From contig OY726572.1 of the NCBI GenBank assembly GCA_963383645.1, forward strand, positions 71,562,356 through 71,626,355: a stretch of DNA of 64,000 bases, given 5' to 3'. Position numbers and translations under genes: made by a program. The notes beneath the pieces are model-generated. The model made no database searches. It had not been told where the DNA came from and saw only the letters and a list, made by a program, of their open reading frames with translations. Shown here piece after piece: positions 1 to 10,258 of the stretch. The DNA is from Muscardinus avellanarius. Its lineage: Eukaryota; Chordata; Mammalia; Rodentia; Gliridae. Numbering within the stretch: the first letter of the stretch is position 1; each line of letters begins with the position of its first letter.

Positions 1-185
1 GAATTTGAATTGTACGTAATTACAACAAAATGACTAAAGGATAAAGTATATATTTGTAATCTGTGAGAAACGATCCAAGGACAGAGTCAACAAATGGTCA
101 AAGATTTTAGGATTTGGACAACCCAGGAATTGTGATGGGTCACTGTGATTCTAAATACTGCTATAAGCATATAAAATTTTAAATA

Positions 186-186
<1 letters not shown>

Positions 187-226
<40 letters not shown>

Positions 227-228
227 TA
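187..228. repeat. (TA)n microsatellite
   Basis: Uninterrupted TA alternation of about 40 bases that breaks up into TATGCATATA at its right edge. It lies in otherwise unique AT-rich DNA and no retroposon body is visible beside it. Confidence 0.95.
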
Positions 229-886
229 TATATATGCATATGTATAAATATACAAGTGATGTGAGGGAAAAAGGAAGAAAAAATTTCTCAGGTGCTATGG
301 ATGGAAAACAGAACTCAAAGGGAGCACAAATGTGGGGCCTGAAACTGAAATGCTATATTGACTCTAGCCGATGGGCAGATGTCCTGGATTCCCAAATGGA
401 AGAGGGGAGATGGAATTGAGCCCCTCCTGCGAAGCACAAGTTTTAAAGTACTGATCCATCTCTGAAGAAGGAACTATAAAATAACAGTGTTCCCGCTAGC
501 TACTGGAAGCTTAACTTCTAAATAATAATAAAAAACCAGGCTGCCTGCGAGGTACATAAAAGACTCCCCAAAGTGTTTACATGTGAACACATTAGGAGAG
601 ATACATTAAATCTGAACACTCTTTTGAAAATACTTCTAATATTGCAGCATAAAACAAACAAACTGAGGTGCCACGAGACAGCATGTTAAGGACTAGGAAC
701 ACAATTACAAAATAATGGAACAAAGAGCTATAAGAATTTTAAGTAATTAAAGAAACACTGATAAGAGAAAATAAAGAAATAGAGAAAGGAGAGGGCACTC
801 CATAAGAAAGAAATGAAATATGGGTGTGGAAAAGAGAATTTCTTATAATAATATGAAAAGTTAAGTCTTTGAAATAAAAACTCATT

Positions 887-1067
887 GCTGGGCGTGGTGG
901 CGCACACTTGTAATCCCCGCATTTGGGAGGCAGAGACAGGAGGATCGCGCAGGTTCAAAGCCAGTCTTGCTGGCTTAAGAGACCCTGTTTCCAAATAAAA
1001 ATATAAAAATAGATCTGGGATTGTAGCCCGGAGGTAGAAAGGGTTCCAGGAACCCCAGTACTACATG

Positions 1068-1104
<37 letters not shown>
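887..1104 (+). mobile_element. B1-dID SINE, GC-rich subfamily, with (TAA)n tail
   Basis: Starts GCTGGGCGTGGTGGCGCAC. It has the pol III B-box region near 950 (CAGGTTCAAAGCC), the diagnostic CCAGTCTTGCTGGCTTAAG segment, an A-rich linker and the ID-like arm ending GGAACCCCAGTACTAC. The tail has become a clean (TAA)n microsatellite from about 1066. Non-autonomous element copied by L1 machinery. No convincing TSD was found. Confidence 0.9.
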
Positions 1105-1107
<3 letters not shown>

Positions 1108-3423
1108 AATCAAGACTCATCCAAAGGAAAATGGTATAATAAATTATAACATGTCCAAGCATGAAAATTTGAATGTTACCCAAAACTTAATCCAATTTTA
1201 CACTTTAAAAGAGATATAAATAAAAAATATGAGAATGATACAAAATGATGCCAATAATATCAGATGAAAAACAAGCAAAACAATATAAAATATAATTTAA
1301 AAATACTTTACCAGTATTAGGACAACAAATAAATTTAAACATGAAATTCAGGGTGAAGGAGAAAGATAAGAATTAGAGCAGTATACTATGGTACATTCAA
1401 TTTCTTACCAATTTTTTTCCATTTTTCTTTAATACATAATCCATATACAGCCTTCTAACTAAAATGCAGCAAATAATAGTATTCTCTTACCTAACTTGAT
1501 GTAACTGTGACCAAAAAAAAAAAAAAAAACCAAACATGCTTACAACAAAAGCACCCTCACATATATAGAGGGAAATTCTCAGAAGTGATCTCTAGTTGAT
1601 AAGTATGCAATTATTTCTCTGCTAGCTCAATCATGATCCCCCTATGATGAATCAGTGAGAAGAGGTAGTATTATGGTTCAGTAACAAAGACACCTGGAAT
1701 TTTAGTGGTTTAAAAATAAGAATGCTGATACACATACAAATTTAAAAAATAAGAATGCATTTACACACATATCAAAAGAGGTTTTCTGATCCATGGTTTT
1801 TCACTTGGGATCCAGGGTAGCAGAAAATATGAAACGGTAATACTCTAGACCTCAAAGGGAAGAGAAATAGAAAGCTGAGCATGGTTTCTTAAGTGTTTTA
1901 ACAACTCACTTCTATTCCTATTTCATCGATCAGATTAAGTCTCACAGCAAAACCTAACTCTGATAGGGAGTCTGATACTACTGTTTTCTCAAATGTAAGC
2001 AGAAAATGGATATAAGTGATGGCAGAGGTGTTTGCCACTGTAACAAATAATGGAAATTGAGAATTTTTAATGACCATAATAAAATAGGTAAAATGAAAAG
2101 TACATTAGATAATTCCACCTAACATACTTTGTTAATATATGCATTTTTCTAATTTTAGTGTTAAGATTATTGTCAACTATTTTTTTGTTTGAAATAAAGA
2201 TTATATATGTACGCCTAATTTTTTTGCTACTAGAGATTACAAGATGATTTTGTTTCTCAGCTCTTCTCATTGCCAAATACATAATTTATCTCCATTTATC
2301 TCTCATCATTATCACCGGTAGAACTATAAACATCGCCACTCCAGCTATTTCATCAAGTTATTGCAGAAATAAAATGATATTTAAAATATTTTCTATTTCT
2401 CAAAGAAAATAAGACCAATTGATCATTTAGTAAATTTTATATTTCCCTCTTATAAAAGTTCATCTGGGTTCAATAATTTTAAAAATGTAAATTTTATGAA
2501 AGAATTTAGAAAGAATATTACAAACTACTAAGGATAGGCTTGAATATTTAAATAATAACCAATGGAACTAAAAATAAAAAAAATAAAAAATAGCCAAATA
2601 ATAAAATAAGGTTAGACAGTTATTGTCTAGCATGAAGGAAAGGTATGAATATTTTCAATGCAGGGTCAGATAAATATTTCACAAACTGGTTCTATATTCC
2701 ATGTTTCTTTTATTTGTGTAATAGGTAAGGGATTAAAGAGCTCTGAGAATATTTTTGAAGAAAAACAATATTACTATAGTGTTTGCTTTAAGCAGTATGA
2801 ACAAATGAAGGTGTCTTCTGAAACCCCACTTTCAGCTGTGGCCTATGTTTCCTGTTAACTCTTTTATTTCCTTTAACCTTCTTGTCCTTCATCTGACCCC
2901 TTTTCTATCATGTATCTCCAACTATCTGTGAAAAGAAAGGAAAATAGAAACACCATTTCATATATCTGGGCATGAAGAATCATGAACAGAATTCATTTAT
3001 GAATGTATCAAATATCTTGATTACCAAGAATACCATAGGGACAGAGACAGAGAACTTAGAAAGGAAAGAGAAATCAGACTATATCATAAACTCATCTTTT
3101 TTGACTTTGCATTTCTTAAAGTGCTGCTCATTCAATAGACTTTTTAGTTAAAGAAGTAGAAAGCAATATCATAGGTAGACAAGATATTAAGATGAAATAG
3201 AACCCTTCATACTGTAGATAAAGGAGAGCTGAATATAGTAACAGCAGAGGGAAAAAAAAACAGACAGACAACAACAACAAAATCAGTCTAAATTTGTTGA
3301 AGATTTCTCAAGTATTGGGAGGGTAGATAGGGAGAAACAATAGTGTGGACAAGAGTAATCACTTCCTCTTCCAAATGAAAAGAAAGTCCAAAAATATAGA
3401 ATATAAAGTTAAATATATTAATG
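1105..3423. other. AT-rich stretch without recognisable features
   Basis: No exon-like ORF, splice-flanked block or repeat consensus was recognised. Contains only short homopolymers, such as the A-run near 1515. It may hold relics too diverged to see by eye. Confidence 0.5.
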
Positions 3424-3650
3424 ATGTCTGGCAGCCTGTAATCTCAGTATTCGGGAGACTGAGAAAGAAGGATCACAAATTGGAGGACAGCCTCAGCAAC
3501 TTAGCAAAACTCTCAGCAACCTAACAAGATAATGTTTCAAAAGAGGGGGGAAAAAAGAGTGAGGATGAATCTTGGAGTTAGAATGTCCTTAAACTTTATC
3601 CCCAGTACCAAAATAAGTAAATAAATAAGTAAATAAGTAAATAAATAAAT
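3424..3650 (+). mobile_element. B1-dID SINE, diverged, with AAAT/AAGT tail
   Basis: GCCTGTAATCTCAGTATTCGGGAGACTGAG marks the B1 arm, followed by CAGCCTCAGCAACTTAG and a degraded ID arm ending TTATCCCCAGTACC. The tail is an (AAATAAGT)-like run from about 3612. Divergence and 5' decay indicate an older copy. Confidence 0.85.
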
Positions 3651-4655
3651 GTATTTAATTAAAACATACAGCACATGTAGGATTTCCTAGACATTTTTGT
3701 AAAGCAATGCATGGGATGATCTGCTTCCAAAGGTGGGCAGGTTTCTCAGTAAAGGCCAATACCATACAAAGGAGGGTATGATTCCGATTAGCTAGAGCGC
3801 AGAGATTGAAATAGAAATACATATATGTAAACCCAGAGATCAATAACACTGTTCCAACTGAAATTATAGGATCTGGAATTGGATTTGGTTTATAATTTCA
3901 CATTCAGCGCCATTACAAAGTAGAGTCAGTTTTAATTTGAGGGAAAAGAAGGCAGCCATCCGACTTTTCTCTTCCTGATCTCCTCATAGATTGATAGAGT
4001 TAGAAATGACCTTAGAATCTGACTCTCAATTTTAATATCTTCTATATTCTGTAGATATCTATTTAGCCTACTTGAGAATCTCACTTTAATAATAAGAAGT
4101 TGTCCACCTGCACCCTGAAGCTTAAGAGTAGTGGGTGGTTGGCAGGTAGGGTAATTTAATAGGATTTATTACCTTAAGCCCCAAATCAAGCTCACTGTTC
4201 TGCTGAGTTCTCTGCTATAGTGACATATTGCTTTCTTCCTCTTTGATATGAACTTTTCTCAGATGTTTAAAGTCAGCAGTTGGGTTAATGTTTCTGGACT
4301 TGTGATACTACCATCCAGTTTATCAATGCCTCTTTACATTTTTCATCTATCACTCAAGATATAACTCTTGACCTTTTTAAAGTATGCATCCAGATTGTAA
4401 AAAATAAGGTGACCAATAATTCTAGTTTTCCTGAAACTGAGGGGTTTTCCAAGTTACTTGACATTCAGTACTATAAATGGCAGAGTTTTGTGTAAACAAG
4501 AGAAAGTTGATCCCTTGACAATGGACTCGTTTTCCTTGTGGTTCAAGAAAACAAATTCCTCTACATCTGGTTTTAATCCCTTTCCTTTTCCTAATAACTC
4601 TGCTGAAAAATATGCTAGTGATTAGATCAATAATCTGACAGTAGGAGGAAGAAGG
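3651..4655. other. Unique sequence, nothing recognised
   Basis: No repeat consensus, RNA gene or credible coding segment seen. It ends at the left TSD of the composite retroposon. Confidence 0.45.
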
Positions 4656-4667
4656 AATGAGAAATAA

Positions 4668-4945
4668 AACTGGTGCCCGGTCGCAAGTCCCTGGGCCCCG
4701 GGTGGGGGTCAGGCGGAGCACGCTGGACCCCCTGAGAAACCGGGGCCAGGTAGCAGGACCCTGGGCTCCAGGCAGGATTGCGTGGAGCACGCCAGACCCC
4801 TGGAGAAACTGGGGCCCGGTCGCAAGTCTCTGGGCCCCGGGTGGGGGTCAGGTGGGGTACATTGGACCCCTGGAAGAGCTGGGGTCCAGGTCACAGGACT
4901 CTGGGACCCAGGCGGAGTCTTGCGGAGCACGCTGGACCCCTGGGG
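4668..4945 (+). repeat. 69-bp GC-rich minisatellite, four units in two dimers
   Basis: The anchor GGAGCACGCTGGACCCC or a close variant recurs at 4715, 4784, about 4854 and 4924, a period of 69-70. Units 1 and 3 share GCCCGGTCGCAAGTC, 139 bases apart, while units 2 and 4 share CCAGGT-CAGGACTCTGGG-like text, so the array is dimeric. Several reading frames stay open here only because GC-rich repeats lack stops. Likely the promoter or 5' UTR part of the composite retroposon (inference). Confidence 0.85.
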
Positions 4946-5283
4946 AAACCAGGCCGGGTCACAGTGCTACTGAGTGCCTGAGCCCACAACCTCCTCAAAC
5001 CACACATACTGTCTTCTCTTATTAAAAAAAAAAAATAAAACATAAAAAATAAAGTAAAAGAAAAAGAAAAAGGAAAAATATTGGAGAGGGGTCAAGAAGG
5101 CCGTGGCGGATGCCAGGATACTGGAGATGCAGACAAAACTTATCCAAATGAACTGGAACTTTTGGAAAAATTCCCCATGAAGGAGGACTGCTTTTCTACA
5201 TTGTTAAGAATCTTGGACATCACCTGTAAAGAGAGAGTTTAGCGGAGACCTAGGAGAAAGGCAGTGTTGAAAGCAGTCTCCGC

Positions 5284-5627
5284 AATGGCAGTGGAGACTT
5301 GTATTCAGAAGAAGCAGAAATTGGATCCTACCTTATTTTTTTGGAGAAATTACACTAAATGTTGAATGCTACCTTCACGCATGCTTAGGGACACTGGACA
5401 ACATTCAGAGTGGGAAAAGAGCTTGGGAAGGATTTGAAATGGTGGAGGCAGTGGCAATGGCAGTGGCCAGTACTCAGGGGAGGCAAAGATCTGATGCATT
5501 ACACCTGGAACCTTTGAAGTAATAGCCCCAGAGGCAGAATGCTACCACCACGCACCCTCGAGAACGTAGGACAAATGGCTGGGCGAAGAGGGTGCTCGGA
5601 TTGGAGCCTGCAGAGGGGTGAGGCCAG
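5284..5627 (+). repeat. ~172-bp imperfect tandem duplication
   Basis: AATGGCAGTGG recurs at 5284 and 5456, and GAATGCTACC at 5364 and 5537, giving offsets of 172-173 with similar text between. This is the middle module of the composite retroposon, between its two minisatellites. Confidence 0.75.
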
Positions 5628-5960
5628 CGACAGACACAACAAAGCTGGGATTGGAACCTGCTGGGAGGCAAGGCCGGTGCTGGAGACTCCGAGGCCAGGA
5701 TCGGAGCCTGCTGAGGGGTTAGGCCGGTGCTAGGGCCAGTGCGGCCAGGATCCGAGCCTGCTCTGAGGCAAGGCTGGTGCTGGGGCCTTCGACGCTGGGA
5801 TCAGAGCCAGCCAAGGGGTTAGGCCGGTGTTGGGGCCAGCGAGACCAGAATCGGGGCCTCCCATGGGGCAAGGCCGCTGCTTGAACCAGTGAGGTCTGGA
5901 TCAGTCTACCGGGTAGCCAGGCCACTACTGGGGCCGTCAAGAGTGGGATCGGTACTTGCA
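5580..5960 (+). repeat. ~50-bp GC-rich minisatellite with 100-bp dimers
   Basis: GGGGTTAGGCCGGTG occurs at 5715 and 5815, and GAGGCAAGGC-GGTGCTGG at 5665 and 5765. Alternate ~50-bp units therefore match better than neighbours, giving a 100-bp dimeric period. Unit text is of the type GGATCGGAGCCTGCTGAGG. It lies just upstream of the L1-like 3' UTR. Confidence 0.8.
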
Positions 5961-6360
5961 ACGTGGCATGTACAGAGAAATATCACAGAAAATAAAAACC
6001 AGATGCTTCCCCTAATCAGCTATAACTAGGAGGAAAGGGGCAACAGGAAAAGGTCTAGCTATGGAAAGGGCCCTATATTGAAGCAATTAAGGTGACCAAT
6101 CAGAGGGTATGGAATAGGGGAGCTTCTTTAAAACGCAGGAGGTACATAAACAAATGTATCAAAGTTAATCACCAAACAAGCATGGGATTGAGGGAGGGGG
6201 AGGGAATGGGATGGGGACTAGATGAGGGCTAATTGGATGGTGTGTGCTATATATCCTCTCAAGTCTTATATTTCAATGTGATATATGATTACAATGCACC
6301 GATAAAAATAAATTAAAAATAAAAAATAAAGTGGATAATATATATAAAAATGAGAAATAA

Positions 6361-6778
6361 GCAATCGAGATCATTTACAGTTGCACTGTCAGGACCAATG
6401 TGATAAAAATAACAATAGTAGATGCATTAACCTACTATGCTATTAATTGTGGAATGGAGGAGACTTGTTTTCTATTGCTTCTATGATATTTCAGGCATTT
6501 CAAGATCTAACATCCCCAAGTCTGGATCATCTGAATTAGATTCATGATGCGTAAAAAAGTAGAAAATTATTTAACTCATGTCTCTTAGAATTGTTTCATG
6601 TGACCATACTTAGAAAGCAAACACATTTTTTTCTTTATCCATACTGTAAGAAAGAAAACCCATGGATATGCTTCCTATTCTACTTCTCACCAAGTTCTGT
6701 GCCAAAGAGCTCTTCTCCTTTTAAGATGCTTGGAAGTTCTTTCCCACTGCCTTCAAGTTTCTCAAGGTATTGAGATCT
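6361..6778. other. Unique AT-rich sequence, nothing recognised
   Basis: No repeat or coding signal recognised between the composite retroposon and the next SINE. Confidence 0.45.
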
Positions 6779-7044
6779 ACTACCTCTTTTGTTTTATTTT
6801 AATTATTATTATTATTATTTTTTTTTTTTTTGCGGGTTTGGGGATGGAACCCAGGGACATTAGACCTCAGAGCTACATCCCCTGCCCAATTTTTTATTCT
6901 TTATTTTGAAACCGGATCTCACTGAGTTGCAAAGGGCCTCACTAATTAGCTAAGGCTTTCCGTGATCCTCCCAGTGTCAGCCTCCCGAATGCTGGGATTA
7001 CAAGCGTGGGCCACCACGCCCGGATGAGACCCACTACCTCTTTT
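6779..7044 (-). mobile_element. B1-dID SINE with 12-bp TSD
   Basis: Reverse-strand order: T-run, GGTTTGGGGATGGAACCCAGG (ID arm), TTTTTTATTCTTTATTTTGAAAC linker, GCCTCCCGAATGCTGGGATTAC and GCCACCACGCCCGG (B1 arm). The direct repeat ACTACCTCTTTT lies at 6779-6790 and 7033-7044. This is the AT-linker subfamily, with the second direct half GAGTTGCAAAGGGCCTCACT retained. Confidence 0.92.
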
Positions 7045-7200
7045 AGTGAAAGCATTTCTGCTCTGGGTCTGTCTACTCCTTCCCATGAAGCAGTGTTATG
7101 AAAAATAAAATTAGCAAACCAGAACTCCTTCTTATGATCTCCATGGCCCAAAGAATTGTTATGATAAGGATCAACATTTTCAAATAAGCAGCACAGAACC

Positions 7201-7243
<43 letters not shown>

Positions 7244-7954
7244 TGTGACATTAGTAATAGATGATTTCTTAAGGAACTGATTCATTTTAGCAAAACCTTT
7301 AGCTGTGGCTTCCATGAATTTCAACCTTTCCCTTCAATATTTGTTCTCACCTGACAGCTACTCTGATGTGCCCAGTTCTATACCTAGCACTTCCTCTTTT
7401 GTTCTCTTCCAGCCAAATTCTCCAAAACTCCTGAGAAAATTTACTGTTGATTAGAAGTGATAATATTTCTGTTGGGGAAATTTACTGCCAAGGAAAGAGA
7501 TCCTTTTATATTTTTATATATCCTTGTATATTACTTTGTCTGTAAGAACCTCATACACATAAGCTAATACACGTAAAGAACTTGGAAAAGTGTCCGACAA
7601 GTAGCATCACTTAATTATTCTGAACACATTTTGTCATCAACATTCCTTTACCTAACCCTTTCAGCAAAGGGCTAATATCTTCTTTAAGCTCAAGTTTTAC
7701 AGGAAAATCCCTGAGCCAATGGTCAAAAACTTTAAAATATGTGATTCATATTGTAAAGTTTCTTATAAATATGTGTTCATTTTATGAGTATCACTACATT
7801 TATCAGTAGTGAAAACACCAAATTCTCTCAAATATTTATAAATGTATTTAGGTATCTATAAACATGCGTAGATTTATAACTATTGATTTAATCTTTGTCA
7901 AATAATTATATTTTGATTTTCTCATCTGTATTTTAGACATGTATTTTACTTTTT
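7045..7954. other. Unique sequence with a (CA)n tract
   Basis: A perfect (CA)n run lies at about 7203-7240. Otherwise no exon, RNA gene or repeat consensus recognised. Near 7955-7990 a fragment TTTGGTGCTGAAGATTGAGGGCC looks like a short minus-strand ID-arm relic. Confidence 0.5.
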
Positions 7955-8025
7955 TTTATTTATTTAGTTTGGTGCTGAAGATTGAGGGCCTTCTGCATCC
8001 AGAACAGATCCTCATTCCTTTTCAT

Positions 8026-8039
<14 letters not shown>

Positions 8040-8075
<36 letters not shown>

Positions 8076-8508
8076 TGTGTGGTACTGGGGATGAAATCCA
8101 AGGGCATTTAAACTCCAAGTTACACCCGCAGCCCTATATTTTATTCTTTATTTTGTTTTTGTTTTTGTTTTGTTTTGTTGGTGGTGGTACTGGGGTTCCT
8201 GGAAGCCCTTCTACCTCTGGAATACACTCCCAGACCTATTTTTTATACTTTTTTTACTTGGAAACAGGGTCTCCTAAGCCAGTGAGAGCGGCTGGCTTCA
8301 AACCTGCGCGATCCTCCTGTCTCCGCCTCCCAAGCGCGGGGATTACAAGTGTGCGCCACCACGCCCAGCCTTATTCTTTATTTTGAAAGAGAGTCTCACT
8401 GAGTTGCAAAGGACCTCACTAATTAGGTGAGCCTGTCCTCGATCCACAATCCTCCTGTTTCAGCCTCCCAAATGCTGGGATTACAAGTGTGCGCCACCAC
8501 ACCTGGCT
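8040..8508 (-). mobile_element. B1-dID SINE interrupted by a younger SINE
   Basis: The ID arm with a T-run and (GT)n is at 8040-8140. The B1 arm resumes at 8386 (GAGAGTCTCACTGAGTTGCAAAGG) and ends GCGCCACCACACCTGGCT. The two parts fit together once the inner insertion at 8156-8370 is removed. Confidence 0.9.
8141..8385 (-). mobile_element. Inner B1-dID SINE with perfect 15-bp TSD
   Basis: The body at 8156-8370 is flanked by TTATTCTTTATTTTG at 8141-8155 and 8371-8385. That direct repeat is the linker of the host SINE. The body has GGTACTGGGGTTCCTGGAAGC, AAGCCAGTGAGAGCGGCTGG and GCGCCACCACGCCCAGCC, marking the GC-rich, younger-looking subfamily. Confidence 0.93.
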
Positions 8509-8539
8509 ACATTTTCTTTCTTTCTTTCTTTTCTTCTTC

Positions 8540-8785
8540 TTTTTTTTTTTTTTTTTTTTTTTTGGTGATACTGGTGTTCCTGGAAACTCTTCTACCTCCA
8601 GGCTACACTCCCAGACCTATTTTTTTTTTATAGGTTTTTATTTAGAAACAGGCTCCCTTAAGCCAGCGGTTTTTATTTAGAAACAGGCTCCCTTAAGCCA
8701 GCGCGGCTGGCTTCGAACTTGCATGATCCTCCTGTCTCCGCCTCCCAAACATGTGGATTACAAGCGTGCGCCACCACGCCCGGCT
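8540..8785 (-). mobile_element. B1-dID SINE carrying a 35-bp internal duplication
   Basis: Reverse-strand GC-rich subfamily copy: T-run, GATACTGGTGTTCCTGG, GCGGCTGGCTTCGAAC, GCGCCACCACGCCCGGCT. Positions 8633-8667 are repeated perfectly at 8668-8702, an internal tandem duplication spanning the linker and AAGCCAGC segment. Confidence 0.9.
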
Positions 8786-8932
8786 AATTTTTCATTTTTT
8801 GAACCAGGTTCTTGCACATTTGCTAAGGGTCCTGCTGAGTAGCTGTGGCTGGTCTTGATCTCAGAATCTCCTGTCTCAGCCTCCCAAGGACTCGGGATAC
8901 ATCCATGCATCACTATACCAACCTTTAAACAT
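8786..8932 (-). mobile_element. Old B1-arm SINE relic
   Basis: TTTTTTGAACCAGGTTCTTGCACATTTGCTAAGGGTCCTG to CTCAGCCTCCCAAGGACTCGGGATACATCCATGCATCAC is a diverged reverse-strand B1 arm. The adjoining SINE at 8540-8785 probably split it. Confidence 0.6.
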
Positions 8933-8989
8933 TCTTTTTTATTTTTTTATTTTTTTATTTTTTTTAAAGGTTGAGAGTAATAAAAATAG

Positions 8990-10200
8990 ATAATGAAGGC
9001 AAGGAAATGCTACAAGCAAAACCTGAGGTTGATGGAGTCAGCAAATGGTATAGGGAAAAAAACCTAGGTGTTTGAATATCATGCCTAAAACTTTTATAAT
9101 TTCAGGAAGCAGAATTAATATGCCAGCAGAAACATCTCTTGAATATAGTAGCAGCAGTTAGGATCACTCTATTTTAGGAAATCTAATTTGGCATTGTACT
9201 TTAAGTAGTCAATGAAGTCAATGAACAAAGTCAGAACCAATGTACTTAGAAACGTCCTGAGTCAGTGGTCTTCGAAATCTTTAACTTGTCCCCTTGTGTG
9301 TTGCTTGGAGTTTTGCTGAAGGGTATTATGTGAGGTTTCTTAATTATTGGTTCAGTTGATTGGCAAGCATTACATTGAGTAAGTAATTACTTGTCATTCA
9401 TCAGTATTTCAAGAAGACTGTGTGGTTAAGTTGAGAGTAAAGTCATTTAAGGTTTAGGGGTTTAATGTTCGATTTTCCATTGATTTATGTCAGGTTTTAC
9501 TCTATTAAAAAAGTTAGACCATAAAACTGTCCTAACAGGGATGATTCGGGCTTTGGCTGGAGGGGAAGAAAATGTGAATAAGAGCCAACTCATTTTATTA
9601 CTAAGAGAAAACTGATTTCTTATCAGCATAATCACCTTACATCCAGAACGCTGGTCTCAATGCAGTCAAAATTGAAAAGCATTTGAGCTATGGACTTAGA
9701 AAAGTAATTATTTTAAATCACTGGTTTCTCTGTTGTTTAGGAAAACAAAAGTAAAATTTTACCAAGAAACAAAATTGTTTTTCAGAACCGTCTGAATGTG
9801 TTGCATAATTCTGAAACAGAATTGTTTCCTCAAGGTTTAGATTCCAGAGCTGAGTAAAAATTATTATGAAAAATAGGTAGCAAAAGAAGACAGTTTATTA
9901 CAATTGCTAAGATTATCTTTAATATTGACTATCAAAGCAGAAGAAGTTAGCTTATCAGAAAATATATCAGAGGCAATATAAAAGTATACAGAAGAGTGTG
10001 CTAGGAACACTGCCGGACCATTATAGTTTTTTGTAAACAGGGATTACAGCTTTGGTGGCAGTGACAAACACCCTGATCTGAACCTGATTTTGCATCCCAG
10101 GAGTCTTCTGGGGAGACTACCTATCAGAAATGGAGAATACTAGCATGTAGCAGAATAAACCATATGGCATTTCTACTGGCCTGTCTCTCAATTAATCAGT
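8990..10200. other. Unique sequence, nothing recognised
   Basis: No repeat family or exon-like ORF seen in about 1.2 kb of AT-rich DNA. Confidence 0.45.
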
Positions 10201-10206
10201 GAATCT

Positions 10207-10208
10207 CT

Positions 10209-10254
<46 letters not shown>
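10207..10254. repeat. (CT)n microsatellite with one CC interruption
   Basis: An almost pure polypyrimidine CT run of about 48 bases, broken once by CTCCTC, so the halves are near mirror images. Such tracts can adopt triplex DNA (established knowledge); no function is implied. Confidence 0.95.

Positions 10255-10258
<4 letters not shown>

Larger units (their letters stand above)
4656..6360 (+). mobile_element. GC-rich composite retroposon (minisatellites + L1-like 3' end), with TSDs
   Basis: The body at 4668-6348 is bounded by a perfect 12-bp direct repeat, AATGAGAAATAA, at 4656-4667 and 6349-6360. Order inside: four ~69-bp GC-rich units; an A-rich bridge (about 5020-5080); a block holding a ~172-bp imperfect tandem duplication (5284 onward); ~50-bp GC-rich units (about 5580-5960); then a 3' region with a G/A-rich tract (about 6188-6217), ACAATGCACCGATAAAAA and an A-rich tail. 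The 3' end resembles the L1 3' UTR at 27506-27834, and both share the terminal motif. The TSD plus A-tail indicate L1-mediated insertion of the whole unit. No L1 ORF1 or ORF2 is present. It could be an L1 5' UTR joined to its 3' UTR by internal deletion, or an SVA-like composite family; one copy cannot tell. Confidence 0.8.

Noticed and set aside
4422..5025. Overlapping ORFs on both strands (122, 122, 73 aa and others)
   Set aside because: They lie in the 69-bp GC-rich array of the retroposon. GC-rich repeats lack stops, and the translations show only the repeat period.
4656..6360. CpG-island promoter of a gene
   Set aside because: GC-rich and CpG-containing, but the 12-bp TSD and A-tail show it is an inserted retroposon. 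Promoter activity is possible but not shown.
7982..8386. 134-aa ORF rich in F and V
   Set aside because: Translation of T-runs, (GT)n and SINE sequence.
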